This document shows positions 28,687 through 38,370 of a stretch of DNA of 64,000 nucleotides, piece by piece (positions within the stretch are counted from its first letter, which is position 1; each line of letters opens with the position of its first letter). Made by a program: the position numbers and the translations under genes. Source of the DNA: Cohaesibacter sp. ES.047. GTDB taxonomy: Bacteria > Pseudomonadota > Alphaproteobacteria > Rhizobiales > Cohaesibacteraceae. The notes beneath the pieces are model-generated. The model was not told where the DNA came from and ran no database searches. It saw nothing but the letters and a program-made list of their open reading frames with translations. The stretch is taken from positions 4,542,001-4,606,000 of the forward strand of contig NZ_LT907844.1 in NCBI RefSeq assembly GCF_900215505.1, written 5' to 3'.

Positions 28687-29262
28687 CTAGACCAGCGACT
28701 TGAGCAATTGCGACAATCGAATGCGGTCCTGAACATTCATGCCTTTGAGGAAATCCGATTCCATCTCGATCACGCTTTGCCCGATCTCTGCCGCAACATC
28801 GCGCCCTTTCTTGGAGGTCCTGAGCACCACAAGCCGCTTGTCCTGCTTGTTCACATCCCGCTTGATCAGCTTGCGATCCGTAAGCCGTTTGGCGGCGCGG
28901 GACACGGCAACCGTATCAAGAAGGGTGCGCGGTTCGATCTCGCGCACGGATACGGCCCCCTCGCGGGCAAGGCTTGCCAGCACCTGCCATTCGGCAAGGC
29001 TCATATCCCAATCCTCGGCGAGCGCCTTCGACATGCGGCGCGAGATTCCTTGCGCCACTTCGAGCAATCGATAGGGAAGAAAATTCTCAAGGGTAAAGGC
29101 TTCATCGCTGGCTAGCGGTGTCGCTGGCTTGGACCGCTGTCTGGCCTTGCCGCGCGGCTCGACCGCCACGCCTTCATCCGGATCGGATTTCGGCTGCGGA
29201 GGCACCATCTCCGGCAAGGAGTCGAACATCGAGACCTGAAACGGATCTTTTGACTTCGACAT
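28687..29262 (-). CDS. MarR family transcriptional regulator with disordered N-terminus
   Basis: A 191-residue regulator. The C-terminal 130 residues are a MarR winged helix (FLPYRLLEVAQGISRRMSKAL, MSLAEWQVLASLAREGAVSVREI, TVAVSRAAKRLTDRKLIKRDVNKQDKRLVVLRTSKKG). The first 55 residues are polar and low in complexity (PPQPKSDPDEGVAVEPRGKA), probably disordered, longer than the usual MarR lead. The ATG at 29262 has AAGGGA about ten bases upstream. It lies between rsmB and guaA with gaps on both sides; no co-regulated enzyme is adjacent, so ligand and targets are unknown. Confidence 0.88.
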   Translation of the reverse strand: MSKSKDPFQVSMFDSLPEMVPPQPKSDPDEGVAVEPRGKARQRSKPATPLASDEAFTLENFLPYRLLEVAQGISRRMSKALAEDWDMSLAEWQVLASLAREGAVSVREIEPRTLLDTVAVSRAAKRLTDRKLIKRDVNKQDKRLVVLRTSKKGRDVAAEIGQSVIEMESDFLKGMNVQDRIRLSQLLKSLV

Positions 29263-29382
29263 CAGTTCATTTCCCTTGTTACGATCTGCATCTTGACAAA
29301 TCGACTTACACCAGAGCCGAGGGAAACTCAATTCACTTGATATGAAATTTTCCCAAGAGTCTGAAATAACTCACCAAGGGAA

Positions 29383-30678
29383 TCAATCAGACCTGCGTTC
29401 CATGACAGCAAAGTAAAAACCATCGGTGCCGGTCGAGGCCGGGGTGAGCGTCACACTCATCATGTCCGCCGACCATGGCTGTGGCGCTTCAAAGCCATAA
29501 AGATCCTGCCAGACCTCGCCTGCCGAGACGAGTTCGAAGTCGGGATTGCTGGCAACGAAATGATAAATCTGCTCTTCATTTTCCGCCGGCAGCACCGAGC
29601 AGGTGATGTAGACAAGAAACCCACCGGGCCGCACGAAATGACGCGCCTGCGCCAGAGCGATCTGTTGCTCCTCAACCCGTTTGTCGAGCTGCTCCTCGGT
29701 CAACTTCCACTTGGTCTCTGGCCGTCGCCGCCAAGTGCCGGTGCCCGTACAGGGTGCATCAACGACAACACGATCCATGCGACCCACCAGATCATCAAGC
29801 ACGCCTTCATTGGGCGTGCGGGTCTGAACGTTGCGCACGCCTGCCCGCGATAGCCTGTCAACGATCGGCGCAAGCCTTGCGGCATCCATGTCATAGGCAT
29901 AGATCTGGCCCTTGTTTTCCATCCGCGCGGCCATGGCCAGCGTCTTGCCACCAGCTCCGGCGCAATAGTCGAGCACCTGCTCTCCCTTGCCGGGAAAAAT
30001 GAGACTGGAGACGATCTGGCTGCCCTCGTCCTGCACTTCATAGAAGCCCTTACGGAAGGCGGGATCACCCTGAATATTGGGTTGGCGATAGTCCCCGGGA
30101 CCAGCAGGAAAACGCAGACAGGTTGAGCTCAGCTTGGTGTGTTTCGGATTGAAACGGGACAGCTCCTTTGCCACCTTGTCGACCGAGCTCTTGAGGGTGT
30201 TCACCCGAATATCCACCGGCGGCCGTTTGGCAAAAGCCAGCGCCTCAGAGAGCGCTTCATCCTCAAAGGTTTCAAGAAAGGGCCCCTCAAGCCATTCGGG
30301 GATGTTCCCCTTGACCCAGAAAGGCGCATCGGCAAGCGACCGAGCCTTGATCGCGGCACTCTCTTCATCGCTGAGCGGAGCGGGTGCATGGGTATCCTCG
30401 GCGATCATCGCCGCAATGTCATCTGCACTCTTGTCCCAGTCAAAAGCCATGGCACCCATGGCGAGCGCACGCGGGCTGTCTGCCCCCATCCGCCAGGCAT
30501 GGGACGCCCGACTGCGCAGAGCATCATAGACAATGTTGCCGATGGCCGAACGATCTCCCGATCCGGCAAAACGGTGATTGCGTCCCCAATCCTTGAGCGC
30601 CTCGGCAACTGGACGTTTGCGACCCTCCACCTCTTCGAGCACTTCGATTGCAGCTTGCAGACGGCCACCCAGTTTCAT
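29383..30678 (-). CDS. rsmB: RsmB/NOP family class I SAM-dependent RNA methyltransferase
   Basis: A 431-residue protein of the m5C rRNA methyltransferase family. A NusB-like helical part (to about residue 120) is followed by the catalytic domain: VQDEGSQIVSSLIFPGKGEQVLDYCAGAGGKTLAMA (SAM site), VVVDAPCTGTGTWRRRPETKW and GFLVYITCSVLPAENEEQI, which hold the two catalytic cysteines. In E. coli RsmB modifies C967 of 16S rRNA. The exact target here is inferred from family and from the known guaB-rsmB-guaA neighbourhood in Rhizobiales. Start ATG at 30678. Confidence 0.88.
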   Translation of the reverse strand: MKLGGRLQAAIEVLEEVEGRKRPVAEALKDWGRNHRFAGSGDRSAIGNIVYDALRSRASHAWRMGADSPRALAMGAMAFDWDKSADDIAAMIAEDTHAPAPLSDEESAAIKARSLADAPFWVKGNIPEWLEGPFLETFEDEALSEALAFAKRPPVDIRVNTLKSSVDKVAKELSRFNPKHTKLSSTCLRFPAGPGDYRQPNIQGDPAFRKGFYEVQDEGSQIVSSLIFPGKGEQVLDYCAGAGGKTLAMAARMENKGQIYAYDMDAARLAPIVDRLSRAGVRNVQTRTPNEGVLDDLVGRMDRVVVDAPCTGTGTWRRRPETKWKLTEEQLDKRVEEQQIALAQARHFVRPGGFLVYITCSVLPAENEEQIYHFVASNPDFELVSAGEVWQDLYGFEAPQPWSADMMSVTLTPASTGTDGFYFAVMERRSD

Positions 30679-30809
30679 TGTCTTTTCCCATGAAATAATT
30701 CGAAATCAGAGGCGATGATATAGAGCACAAAGGCCCGCTTTCCAAGAGAAAACCGGCCTCTCTCCGTCCGTGATTGCGAGAAAAGGCATCAAAGGTGGAT
30801 AAGGGTCAC

Positions 30810-31190
30810 CTAACGCTCCCAGACACACACCCGCGCAACGGAGGCGCTGTTCGTCCAGCACTCGGGTTCATCAGCAGTGCGAAAATAGAGTCCGGGCATG
30901 GCACGATAGCGCCCGTCGTTAAAATCGATGTGCCCCCGCGCCGACTTGCCATTCTTGAGAATATCGAGCGTGATCGTCGGACGCCCCCTGGCGGTGATCG
31001 TAAAACTTCCATCGCTGCCATGGTTTTTGACGTCACAGCTATAGTATCTCTGCGTCGAGGTGTAGCATTCGGCAGGTCTTGCTTCAGCAGCGCCAGCAGC
31101 GCCCACGACAAATCCCGCCAGCCAGGCGAGTAACAAAATCAGCAAATAGACGCGCGAAATCGGCACTGATAGATTCTCCGATGACATCAT
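30810..31190 (-). CDS. Small secreted or membrane-anchored protein of unknown function
   Basis: About 126 residues. A hydrophobic N-terminal segment (VYLLILLLAWLAGFVVGAAGAAEA) looks like an uncleaved anchor or signal peptide, and the exported part has four cysteines in two pairs (PAECYTSTQRYYSCDV and EPECWTNSASVARVCVWE), which may form disulfides. I do not recognise the family. The frame opens with TTG at 31196, but ATGs at 31190 and 31187 are more likely starts. It lies between the orphan gene at 31282 and rsmB on the same strand. Confidence 0.6.
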   Translation of the reverse strand: MMSSENLSVPISRVYLLILLLAWLAGFVVGAAGAAEARPAECYTSTQRYYSCDVKNHGSDGSFTITARGRPTITLDILKNGKSARGHIDFNDGRYRAMPGLYFRTADEPECWTNSASVARVCVWER

Positions 31191-31281
31191 TGGCAAAGAA
31201 ACGCTCGGTCACTCAATGGTAATATCCACCAACAGGATCGCCAAGCCAAAAGGCGCTTTCCCCACGGCGACATACAATCGA

Positions 31282-31710
31282 TCACTCATCCCCGAAGGAA
31301 ATGATGCCGCTGCGCATTTGCCAGAATTCATATTTGTAATAAAAGGCGTGAGCAAGGCGGTTGGAGACGCCAAAACAGGATGCAAACTGGGTAAAGAGCT
31401 CCGAGGAAACAAGCGGCACTGTCTGGTTGGCAGCACCGCCAAGCCATTCGTTCTCCTGCCGAACTCCGAGAATGACATCACGCGTCAACCCCGTTGCGCC
31501 ATCACCGGGCTCGATCAGCCCCAGCACCAACTCGAAACAATCCCACAAGGCAGCAAGCCCGGGCATATCCTGCAAGGTCAGGCCAAAGACCTGCTCCTCT
31601 GACGCACTGAGCTGATACCAGTCATCACCTCGATAGCTCGCCGGGTCTACCCCGGCCAAAGCCTGCTGTTGCTGATAGAAGTGCAATCTCATGCGATCCG
31701 TCGCAGACAT
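31282..31710 (-). CDS. Uncharacterised protein
   Basis: A 142-residue soluble-looking protein. I do not recognise it. It is rich in aromatic and acidic residues (RMRLHFYQQQQALAGVDPASYRG, EQVFGLTLQDMPGLAALWDCFELVLGL) with no signal peptide or clear membrane helix. The ATG at 31710 is preceded by GGAGG at nine bases, a strong ribosome site, which supports it as a real gene. It sits between the guaB terminator and the small exported orphan, 91 bases before the latter's start. Confidence 0.6.
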   Translation of the reverse strand: MSATDRMRLHFYQQQQALAGVDPASYRGDDWYQLSASEEQVFGLTLQDMPGLAALWDCFELVLGLIEPGDGATGLTRDVILGVRQENEWLGGAANQTVPLVSSELFTQFASCFGVSNRLAHAFYYKYEFWQMRSGIISFGDE

Positions 31711-31810
31711 CTGCCCAGCCTCCAAAACTCAAGACAATGAAGGCCCCATCAGGCCAACCAGACATAGCAGAAAGCATTCTTCCGTCCGATGCAACCCCTT
31801 GGCAACCAAC

Positions 31811-31844
31811 AAAAAGGCTGCGATCACAGAACGTGATCGCAGCC
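31811..31844 (-). terminator. guaB: Rho-independent terminator after guaB
   Basis: On the minus strand GGCTGCGATCAC, loop GTTCT, GTGATCGCAGCC and TTTTTG. The 12-pair stem is perfect. It lies 38 bases after the guaB stop and separates guaB from the orphan genes. Confidence 0.93.
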
Positions 31845-31882
31845 CTCATGAAAAATCATACGCTCCTAATGAAGCGCAACCA

Positions 31883-33689
<1,807 letters not shown>

Positions 33690-34202
33690 TCAGGCCGCAC
33701 CCTTGATCTTGAAAACAAAATCGTCGTAGGACACTGCGTTGTCGGCAACAACCCGCTCGAGCAAAGCAGACGATCGGATGAGGCCCTGCTTTCGATTGGT
33801 CTGGCTTCTTTCTTCTTCGATCAATTGCCTGTAGAGCGGCTCCACATGCGTCCGGATCAGATCGTGATCAGGCGCCCGACGTGCGGAATGATACCCCACG
33901 ACCTCCCCCTTGGAATTGATGCTCGGGGTAATGTGGGCAAAGACCCAATAGAAATCATTCTGCTTGGTGCGGTTTTTGACAAAGGCAAACACCTCATGGC
34001 GCAAGGCCAACCGGTCCCAAAGCAGCTTGAAGACCGCCCTTGGCATGTCTGCATGACGCACGATGCTGTGCTGCTGGCCCATCAGTTCTTTGAACCTGTA
34101 GCCACAGACCTCACAGAACAAGGCATTGGCGTAGGTGATCCGCCCCGTCAGATCGGTCTTTGAAACAATCAGCTCATTGGGATCAAAAAAGACCTCTTTC
34201 AT
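33690..34202 (-). CDS. Stand-alone PAS domain protein, Aer-like
   Basis: A 170-residue protein. Residues 8-115 form a PAS domain closely resembling the flavin-binding domain of the aerotaxis receptor Aer: PNELIVSKTDLTGRITYANALFCEVCGYRFKELMGQ, then HADMPRAVFKLLWDRLA and FYWVFAHITPSINSKGEVVGYHS. Aer reads redox state through FAD. Here no HAMP, methyl-accepting, kinase or GGDEF domain follows, only a helical tail of about 55 residues, so it must act through a partner. It is divergent from ubiTUV with a 294-base gap containing an inverted repeat. A role in redox signalling is inference. Confidence 0.85.
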   Translation of the reverse strand: MKEVFFDPNELIVSKTDLTGRITYANALFCEVCGYRFKELMGQQHSIVRHADMPRAVFKLLWDRLALRHEVFAFVKNRTKQNDFYWVFAHITPSINSKGEVVGYHSARRAPDHDLIRTHVEPLYRQLIEEERSQTNRKQGLIRSSALLERVVADNAVSYDDFVFKIKGAA

Positions 34203-34255
34203 GACTTATCCTCAAATGACATGGCCTAATGAATTCCATTTCAAGTCAACAATTC

Positions 34256-34281
34256 GGTTCTAATAACAAGTAATTAGAACC
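34256..34281. promoter_or_regulatory. Inverted repeat between the PAS gene and ubiT
   Basis: GGTTCTAAT, spacer AACAAGTA, ATTAGAACC: a perfect nine-base dyad in an AT-rich stretch, about 54 bases from the PAS start. It may be an operator for either gene. It does not match the FNR consensus TTGAT-N4-ATCAA, which I could not find in this gap. Confidence 0.5.
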
Positions 34282-34364
34282 AGTTTGACCTTAAAAAATC
34301 GCTAAAATCCGATTTTTGCCTATTTATAACAATTGCTTAGAATAATTACATAAGGGTATTTACC

Positions 34365-34381
34365 TGCGCCATTTTGGCGCA
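34365..34381. promoter_or_regulatory. Short palindrome upstream of ubiT
   Basis: TGCGCC-ATTTT-GGCGCA, a perfect six-base dyad, about 115 bases before the ubiT ATG. Possible operator or leader hairpin; no T-run follows. Confidence 0.35.
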
Positions 34382-34496
34382 TGGACCCATAGCGCCGATC
34401 TCAGCTTTGCTCGTTATAATGAATGCGATGGCCTGTGTTCAGATTGCATTGGGCTGCCCCGAACGGGCCATGAATCATACCCGGAGAACCCAAAGA

Positions 34497-35084
34497 ATGA
34501 CTGAAGGAACGGTGCGCAACTTCCCACCCGTCGTTGCGCGGCTCACACAATTCCTGCCGCTAGTGCCTCTGGAACGACTGATCGCAACCGCAGCGGACCG
34601 CGTCGCGACCCAGCACCCCGAGTTTTTTGATCGGTTGGGCGACTATGCCGACAAATCCTTTGTGGTTGTCCCCACTGATCTCGACTGGGTCGCGCGGATC
34701 ACCTTTTACGACGGGCGCGTGCAGATCCGGCTGTCCCGTTCAATCGAGAGCTTTGCCAATCGCGATGTGACGGTAACGGCGCCTTTCCTCTCCCTGCTCA
34801 ATCTGCTCGATGGCAAGGAGGACGGCGACGCGCTGTTCTTCTCGCGCGATCTTTCCATCGAAGGCGACACAGAGGCGGTCTTGGCCCTGCGCAATGCACT
34901 TGATGATGCGGAGATCGACTTCATTCACGAGTGCGCCTCGATTGCCGGTCCGTTCAGCCAACCGCTTGAAACCGGCGGCAAGACCCTGCTCGACGCCTTG
35001 CGCAACAGCAGCTTCACCCGTTCAAGCGGCCCGGCGCATGCAGATGCTGCCTCCGCTCCAATGCCGGGGGCCTACCCGACCTGA
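34497..35084 (+). CDS. ubiT: UbiT, SCP2-domain protein of O2-independent ubiquinone synthesis
   Basis: A 195-residue protein with an SCP2 (sterol carrier) lipid-binding fold: FFDRLGDYADKSFVVVPTDLDWVARITFYDGRVQIRLSRS followed by APFLSLLNLLDGKEDGDALFFSRDLSIEGDTEAVLALRNALDDAE, the end typical of UbiT. UbiT takes the place of UbiJ as lipid-binding accessory when ubiquinone is made without oxygen. The ATG at 34497 (MTEGTVRNFPPV) has GGAGA upstream; the 41-codon extension of the frame is not supported. It is the first gene of ubiT-ubiU-ubiV, 61 bases before ubiU. Confidence 0.9.
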   Translation: MTEGTVRNFPPVVARLTQFLPLVPLERLIATAADRVATQHPEFFDRLGDYADKSFVVVPTDLDWVARITFYDGRVQIRLSRSIESFANRDVTVTAPFLSLLNLLDGKEDGDALFFSRDLSIEGDTEAVLALRNALDDAEIDFIHECASIAGPFSQPLETGGKTLLDALRNSSFTRSSGPAHADAASAPMPGAYPT

Positions 35085-35145
35085 ACGCCCTCCAAAAACC
35101 GCTCGCGCTGACGCTCCTGATTTCGAAACTTTTAAAAGGCATGAA

Positions 35146-36141
35146 ATGACCAACAACGCCATGGAACTTGTCTGTCCCGCAGGCACGCCGGCTGCCCTGC
35201 GCACTGCCGTCGATGCAGGAGCGGACACCGTCTATTGTGGCTTTCGGGATGAGACAAACGCCCGCAACTTCCCCGGTCTGAACTTCTCGATCAAGGAAAT
35301 GCATCAAGGCATCGACTATGCCGCCCGGCGGAACGCCAAGGTGCTGATTGCGGTCAACACATTTGCGCAGGCAGGCCGAACCGAGTTGTGGCGCAACGCC
35401 ATTGACGAGGTCGCTCGGTCCGACGCCCACGCGATCATTCTGGCCGATCTGGGCATGCTGGATTATGCAGCGAGCACCCATCCGGATTTGCGCGTCCATC
35501 TCTCTGTTCAGGCGGCCGCCGCCAACCCGGACATGATCAACTATTACGCCAGCGAGTTCGGCGTCCAGCGGGTGGTTCTGCCTCGTGTGCTGACGGTGCA
35601 AGAAATTGCGACCATCAATGCCGACATCACCTGCGAAACCGAGGTCTTCATTTTCGGCGGCCTGTGCGTCATGGCGGAAGGCCGCTGCTCGCTTTCCTCC
35701 TACTGCACCGGCAAATCACCCAACATCAATGGGGTCTGCTCCCCTCCCGGCTCGGTGCAATATGAAGAGCACAACGGCCAGCTCGAAAGCCGTCTGGAAG
35801 GCATAACCATCAACCAGTCTCCCAAAGGGGAAGCCGCAGCCTATCCGACCCTGTGCAAGGGAAGGTTCGAGTCGGCAGGTGAGATTGGCTATGTGTTTGA
35901 AGATCCGGTCAGCCTCAATGCCGCGCATATTCTGCCCCAATTGCAGAAGGCAGGCGTCACGGCACTCAAGATCGAAGGCCGCCAGCGCGGCAAGGCCTAT
36001 ATGGCACAGGTTGTCAAGAGTTTCCGGCAGGCGGTCGATGCCGTTGCCAGCGACCGTCAGGTCGATCTCGACGATCTGCTCGCACCACTGACTGAAGGCC
36101 AGAAGTCGACCAAGGGCTCCTATCAGAAGACCTGGCGATAA
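35146..36141 (+). CDS. ubiU: UbiU, iron-sulfur U32-family protein of O2-independent ubiquinone hydroxylation
   Basis: A 331-residue U32-peptidase-family protein that, with UbiV, forms a heterodimer needed for hydroxylation of the quinone ring without oxygen. Start MELVCPAGTPAALRTAVDAGADTVYCG is typical. The four [4Fe-4S] cysteines are recognisable by spacing: GGLCVMAEGRC (seven apart), then GVC seventeen later, then PTLC thirty-nine later. This matches my recollection of the E. coli UbiU set (C169, C176, C193, C232). The ATG at 35146 is preceded by AAAAGG; a second ATG lies five codons in. UbiV follows after 15 bases. Confidence 0.94.
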   Translation: MTNNAMELVCPAGTPAALRTAVDAGADTVYCGFRDETNARNFPGLNFSIKEMHQGIDYAARRNAKVLIAVNTFAQAGRTELWRNAIDEVARSDAHAIILADLGMLDYAASTHPDLRVHLSVQAAAANPDMINYYASEFGVQRVVLPRVLTVQEIATINADITCETEVFIFGGLCVMAEGRCSLSSYCTGKSPNINGVCSPPGSVQYEEHNGQLESRLEGITINQSPKGEAAAYPTLCKGRFESAGEIGYVFEDPVSLNAAHILPQLQKAGVTALKIEGRQRGKAYMAQVVKSFRQAVDAVASDRQVDLDDLLAPLTEGQKSTKGSYQKTWR

Positions 36142-36156
36142 CGGGGAGACAAACTC

Positions 36157-37077
36157 ATGAACACAGCCGAACTGACACTTGGACCCTGCCTTTTCAACTG
36201 GTCCGAGGACGACTGGCGGGATTTCTATTTCCGCATGGCCGATGAAGCCGACCTTGATCTGATCTATGTCGGAGAGGCCGTCTGCTCAAAGCGCCTGCCG
36301 TTTCGCAACAAGATCCTGCCCGAGGTTCTCGAACGGCTCGAATCGGCTGGCAAGAAGGTGATACTCTCGACCCTTGCCCTCGTGACCACAAAGCCGGAGC
36401 GCAAGGCCCTTCAGGAACAATGCGAACAGGATCTTTTGACCGTTGAGGCCAACGACCTGACCGCCCTCGCCTTCTTGAAGAACAGGCCCTTCGTGGTCGG
36501 CCCCTATGTCAACATCTACAACGAGGCGACCATCAAGTCGCTGACCGACCGCGGTGCAACCCGCTTTGTCCTGCCGCCAGAAGTACCTGCAGAGACGGCT
36601 GCCGAGTTGATCCGTCATGCGCCCGAGCCAACCTACGAGATTCAGGTCTTCGGTCGCTTGCCGCTTGCCCTCTCTGCCCGCTGTTATCACGCACGCTTGC
36701 ATCACCTGTCAAAAGACAGCTGCCGTTTTGTCTGCGATCAGGATCCTGATGGTCGCGCAGTCAACAGCCTTGCTGGCCAGCCTTTCCTCGCGGTGAATGG
36801 CATTCAGACCATGTCCTACGGCGTCCAACTTCTGCTTGAAGAACTGTCGACCTTGGCAGAAAGCGGCATCGGGGCTTTTCGCCTCTCGCCACACACCGGC
36901 GACATGGTGGCAGTCGCCAAGATTTTCCGCGCGGTCATGAACACTGATATGGAACCAGCGGAAGCGCGGGCCAAAATCGCCGAACTGATGCCTGAGCACA
37001 GCTTCGTCAACGGCTACATTCACGGTCAGCCCGGCATGCACCAGATCACCGAGGCCCTGACGCTCTCGGCGCACTGA
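36157..37077 (+). CDS. ubiV: UbiV, iron-sulfur U32-family partner of UbiU
   Basis: A 306-residue U32-family protein. Cysteine 43 (IYVGEAVCSKR) and the group ARCYHARLHHLSKDSCRFVC (13 and 4 apart) correspond to the four cluster ligands of E. coli UbiV (C39, C180, C193, C197) by spacing. The N-terminal LGPCLFNW and the terminal HGQPGMHQI are family features. A GGGGAGAC ribosome site precedes the ATG. With ubiT and ubiU it forms a compact three-gene unit for anaerobic ubiquinone production, implying respiration with acceptors other than oxygen. Confidence 0.94.
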   Translation: MNTAELTLGPCLFNWSEDDWRDFYFRMADEADLDLIYVGEAVCSKRLPFRNKILPEVLERLESAGKKVILSTLALVTTKPERKALQEQCEQDLLTVEANDLTALAFLKNRPFVVGPYVNIYNEATIKSLTDRGATRFVLPPEVPAETAAELIRHAPEPTYEIQVFGRLPLALSARCYHARLHHLSKDSCRFVCDQDPDGRAVNSLAGQPFLAVNGIQTMSYGVQLLLEELSTLAESGIGAFRLSPHTGDMVAVAKIFRAVMNTDMEPAEARAKIAELMPEHSFVNGYIHGQPGMHQITEALTLSAH

Positions 37078-37093
37078 GGGGAAAAGGCAGGCA

Positions 37094-37128
37094 AATAAAA
37101 AACGGGCACCAGTGGTCTGGTACCCGTT
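37094..37128 (-). terminator. Terminator of the Sel1 gene (minus strand)
   Basis: On the minus strand AACGGGTACCAG, loop ACCA, CTGGTGCCCGTT (one G-U pair) is followed by TTTTTATTTG. It faces ubiV, for which no separate T-run is seen on the plus strand. Confidence 0.8.
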
Positions 37129-37235
37129 ACAGAATAGATTTCATCTATTGTTCCCATCGTCTTTAGGTGCCTGTGATCAGGCTATGCAGGTGCGGCCCTT
37201 TTTGCCCTGTCCGCATTCCGGCATGTGACGATGAG

Positions 37236-37502
37236 TTAGTGCAAGCGAATCCACTCGCGGGCTTCGCGCTGTGCTTTCGACACATCAGCCTTCGACATTT
37301 CGCAAGCCAGCTCCTGACGACGAACAGCCGCTTCGTCATTGCCCTTCATGGCAGCCAGATTGAACCACTTGTGCGCTGCGATCAGATTGGGCTCACCGCG
37401 TTCTCCGATGGAGTAGGAAAGTCCCAGCTGAAAGAAAACCTCGCCGGTTGCTTCGGTGCCGATCCCGTTCAATTCGGCGCTGTCGAATTCGATGCGTGCC
37501 AT
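37236..37502 (-). CDS. Small Sel1-like repeat protein
   Basis: An 88-residue protein. GEVFFQLGLSYSIGERGEPNLIAAHKWFNLAAMKGNDEAAVRRQEL is a Sel1-type alpha/alpha repeat (A..WF.LAA..G...A), with a flanking helix at each end. There is no signal peptide. Sel1 repeats mediate protein contacts; with only one or two repeats this is a minimal member, common in Rhizobiales. It has its own terminator and a long AT-rich upstream region, so it is probably a single-gene transcript. Confidence 0.8.
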   Translation of the reverse strand: MARIEFDSAELNGIGTEATGEVFFQLGLSYSIGERGEPNLIAAHKWFNLAAMKGNDEAAVRRQELACEMSKADVSKAQREAREWIRLH

Positions 37503-37825
37503 TTTGTTTATCCCCGTTTCAACTCATTTCACCGGGCTTTTCGAGCCCCTTGGTTTCTGGACGAAAGCGTCCGTTTGATGAGTTCAATGTTGGAAGAAAT
37601 CCCTCAATTCGACGTAAAAAACATTGGTTACCGCATTGAAAACAAAAGGTTATATCACTGTAAACTTTACCTTTCCTCAACCTTGAAATTGGCGGCTTGC
37701 CGCGAAAACCAAATCAAATTCTCAGCAAACATGAACAAACGCCCTAACCATTGAGAAACCATAGCTCATCTTTTCAACAAGCCGTTCCTAAGAATGCACA
37801 AGAAAAAGCAGCTCCCTTGAGGCAC
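37503..37825. other. Intergenic region upstream of the Sel1 gene
   Basis: About 320 bases to the GNAT terminator, AT-rich between 37600 and 37760. Two small hairpins lie near its left end: GGGCT-TTTCG-AGCCC (37534-37548) and GGACG-AAAG-CGTCC (37559-37572). They would be in the leader of the Sel1 gene. No gene seen. Confidence 0.4.
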
Positions 37826-37859
37826 AAAAAAGCCCGCGCCGATACACCCGGCGCAGGCT
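37826..37859 (-). terminator. Rho-independent terminator after the GNAT gene
   Basis: On the minus strand AGCCTGCGCCG, seven-base loop, CGGCGCGGGCT and TTTTTGTGCC. Eleven pairs with one G-T (G-U in RNA), 30 bases after the GNAT stop. Confidence 0.88.
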
Positions 37860-37889
37860 GAAACGAAGGCCTGATGAGAACACACATGA

Positions 37890-38342
37890 CTAGAACATCA
37901 TCTTGAATCCGACGTGAGTGGCCTCAAACCCCAGTTGGTCATAAAAGCGCTGACCGTCCGTGCGCTTCTTGTTCGTGGTCAGCTGCATCAAGCCGCAGCC
38001 ATCATTCCGGGCTTTCTCGATGGCCCAGGCAAACATCTTCCTCCCAACGCCCTGCCCGCGCACTGAGGCGTGCACGCGGACAGCCTCGATTTCAGCGCGT
38101 TTGCAGGCAGACAGGGATAGCCCCTGCATATAGACAAGCTGAAATGTGCCGACCACCGCGCCGTCCGGATCACAGGCAACATAGATGGTGTTGTTGGGAT
38201 CGCTCGCAATGGCATCGAAGGCTTGCAGATAGGGTGCAAGATCCTCGCTGCGCTCGCGTCCCTTTCCAAGAAAGTCATCCCCCAGCATCGCAACAATGAT
38301 CGCCACGTCCTCGCGGCGCGCTTGCCTGATCGTCGGTGTCAT
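37890..38342 (-). CDS. GNAT family N-acetyltransferase
   Basis: A 150-residue acetyltransferase. IRQARREDVAIIVAMLGDD starts the fold, VYMQGLSLSACKRAEIEAVRVHASVRGQGVGRKMFAWAIEKAR holds beta4 and the acetyl-CoA loop (RGQGVG), and TTNKKRTDGQRFYDQLGFEATHVGFKM is the usual C-terminal part. The ATG at 38342 has AAGG upstream; the 58-codon extension would run into the reductase gene. It follows the YqjM-type reductase by 28 bases, so the two are likely co-transcribed. Substrate unknown. Confidence 0.88.
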   Translation of the reverse strand: MTPTIRQARREDVAIIVAMLGDDFLGKGRERSEDLAPYLQAFDAIASDPNNTIYVACDPDGAVVGTFQLVYMQGLSLSACKRAEIEAVRVHASVRGQGVGRKMFAWAIEKARNDGCGLMQLTTNKKRTDGQRFYDQLGFEATHVGFKMMF

Positions 38343-38370
38343 AATGCCTTGTCCATCCTCTCGTTCATCG

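Noticed and set aside
34203-34496. FNR/Anr box before ubiT
   Set aside because: No TTGAT-N4-ATCAA or near match was found in the gap on either strand.
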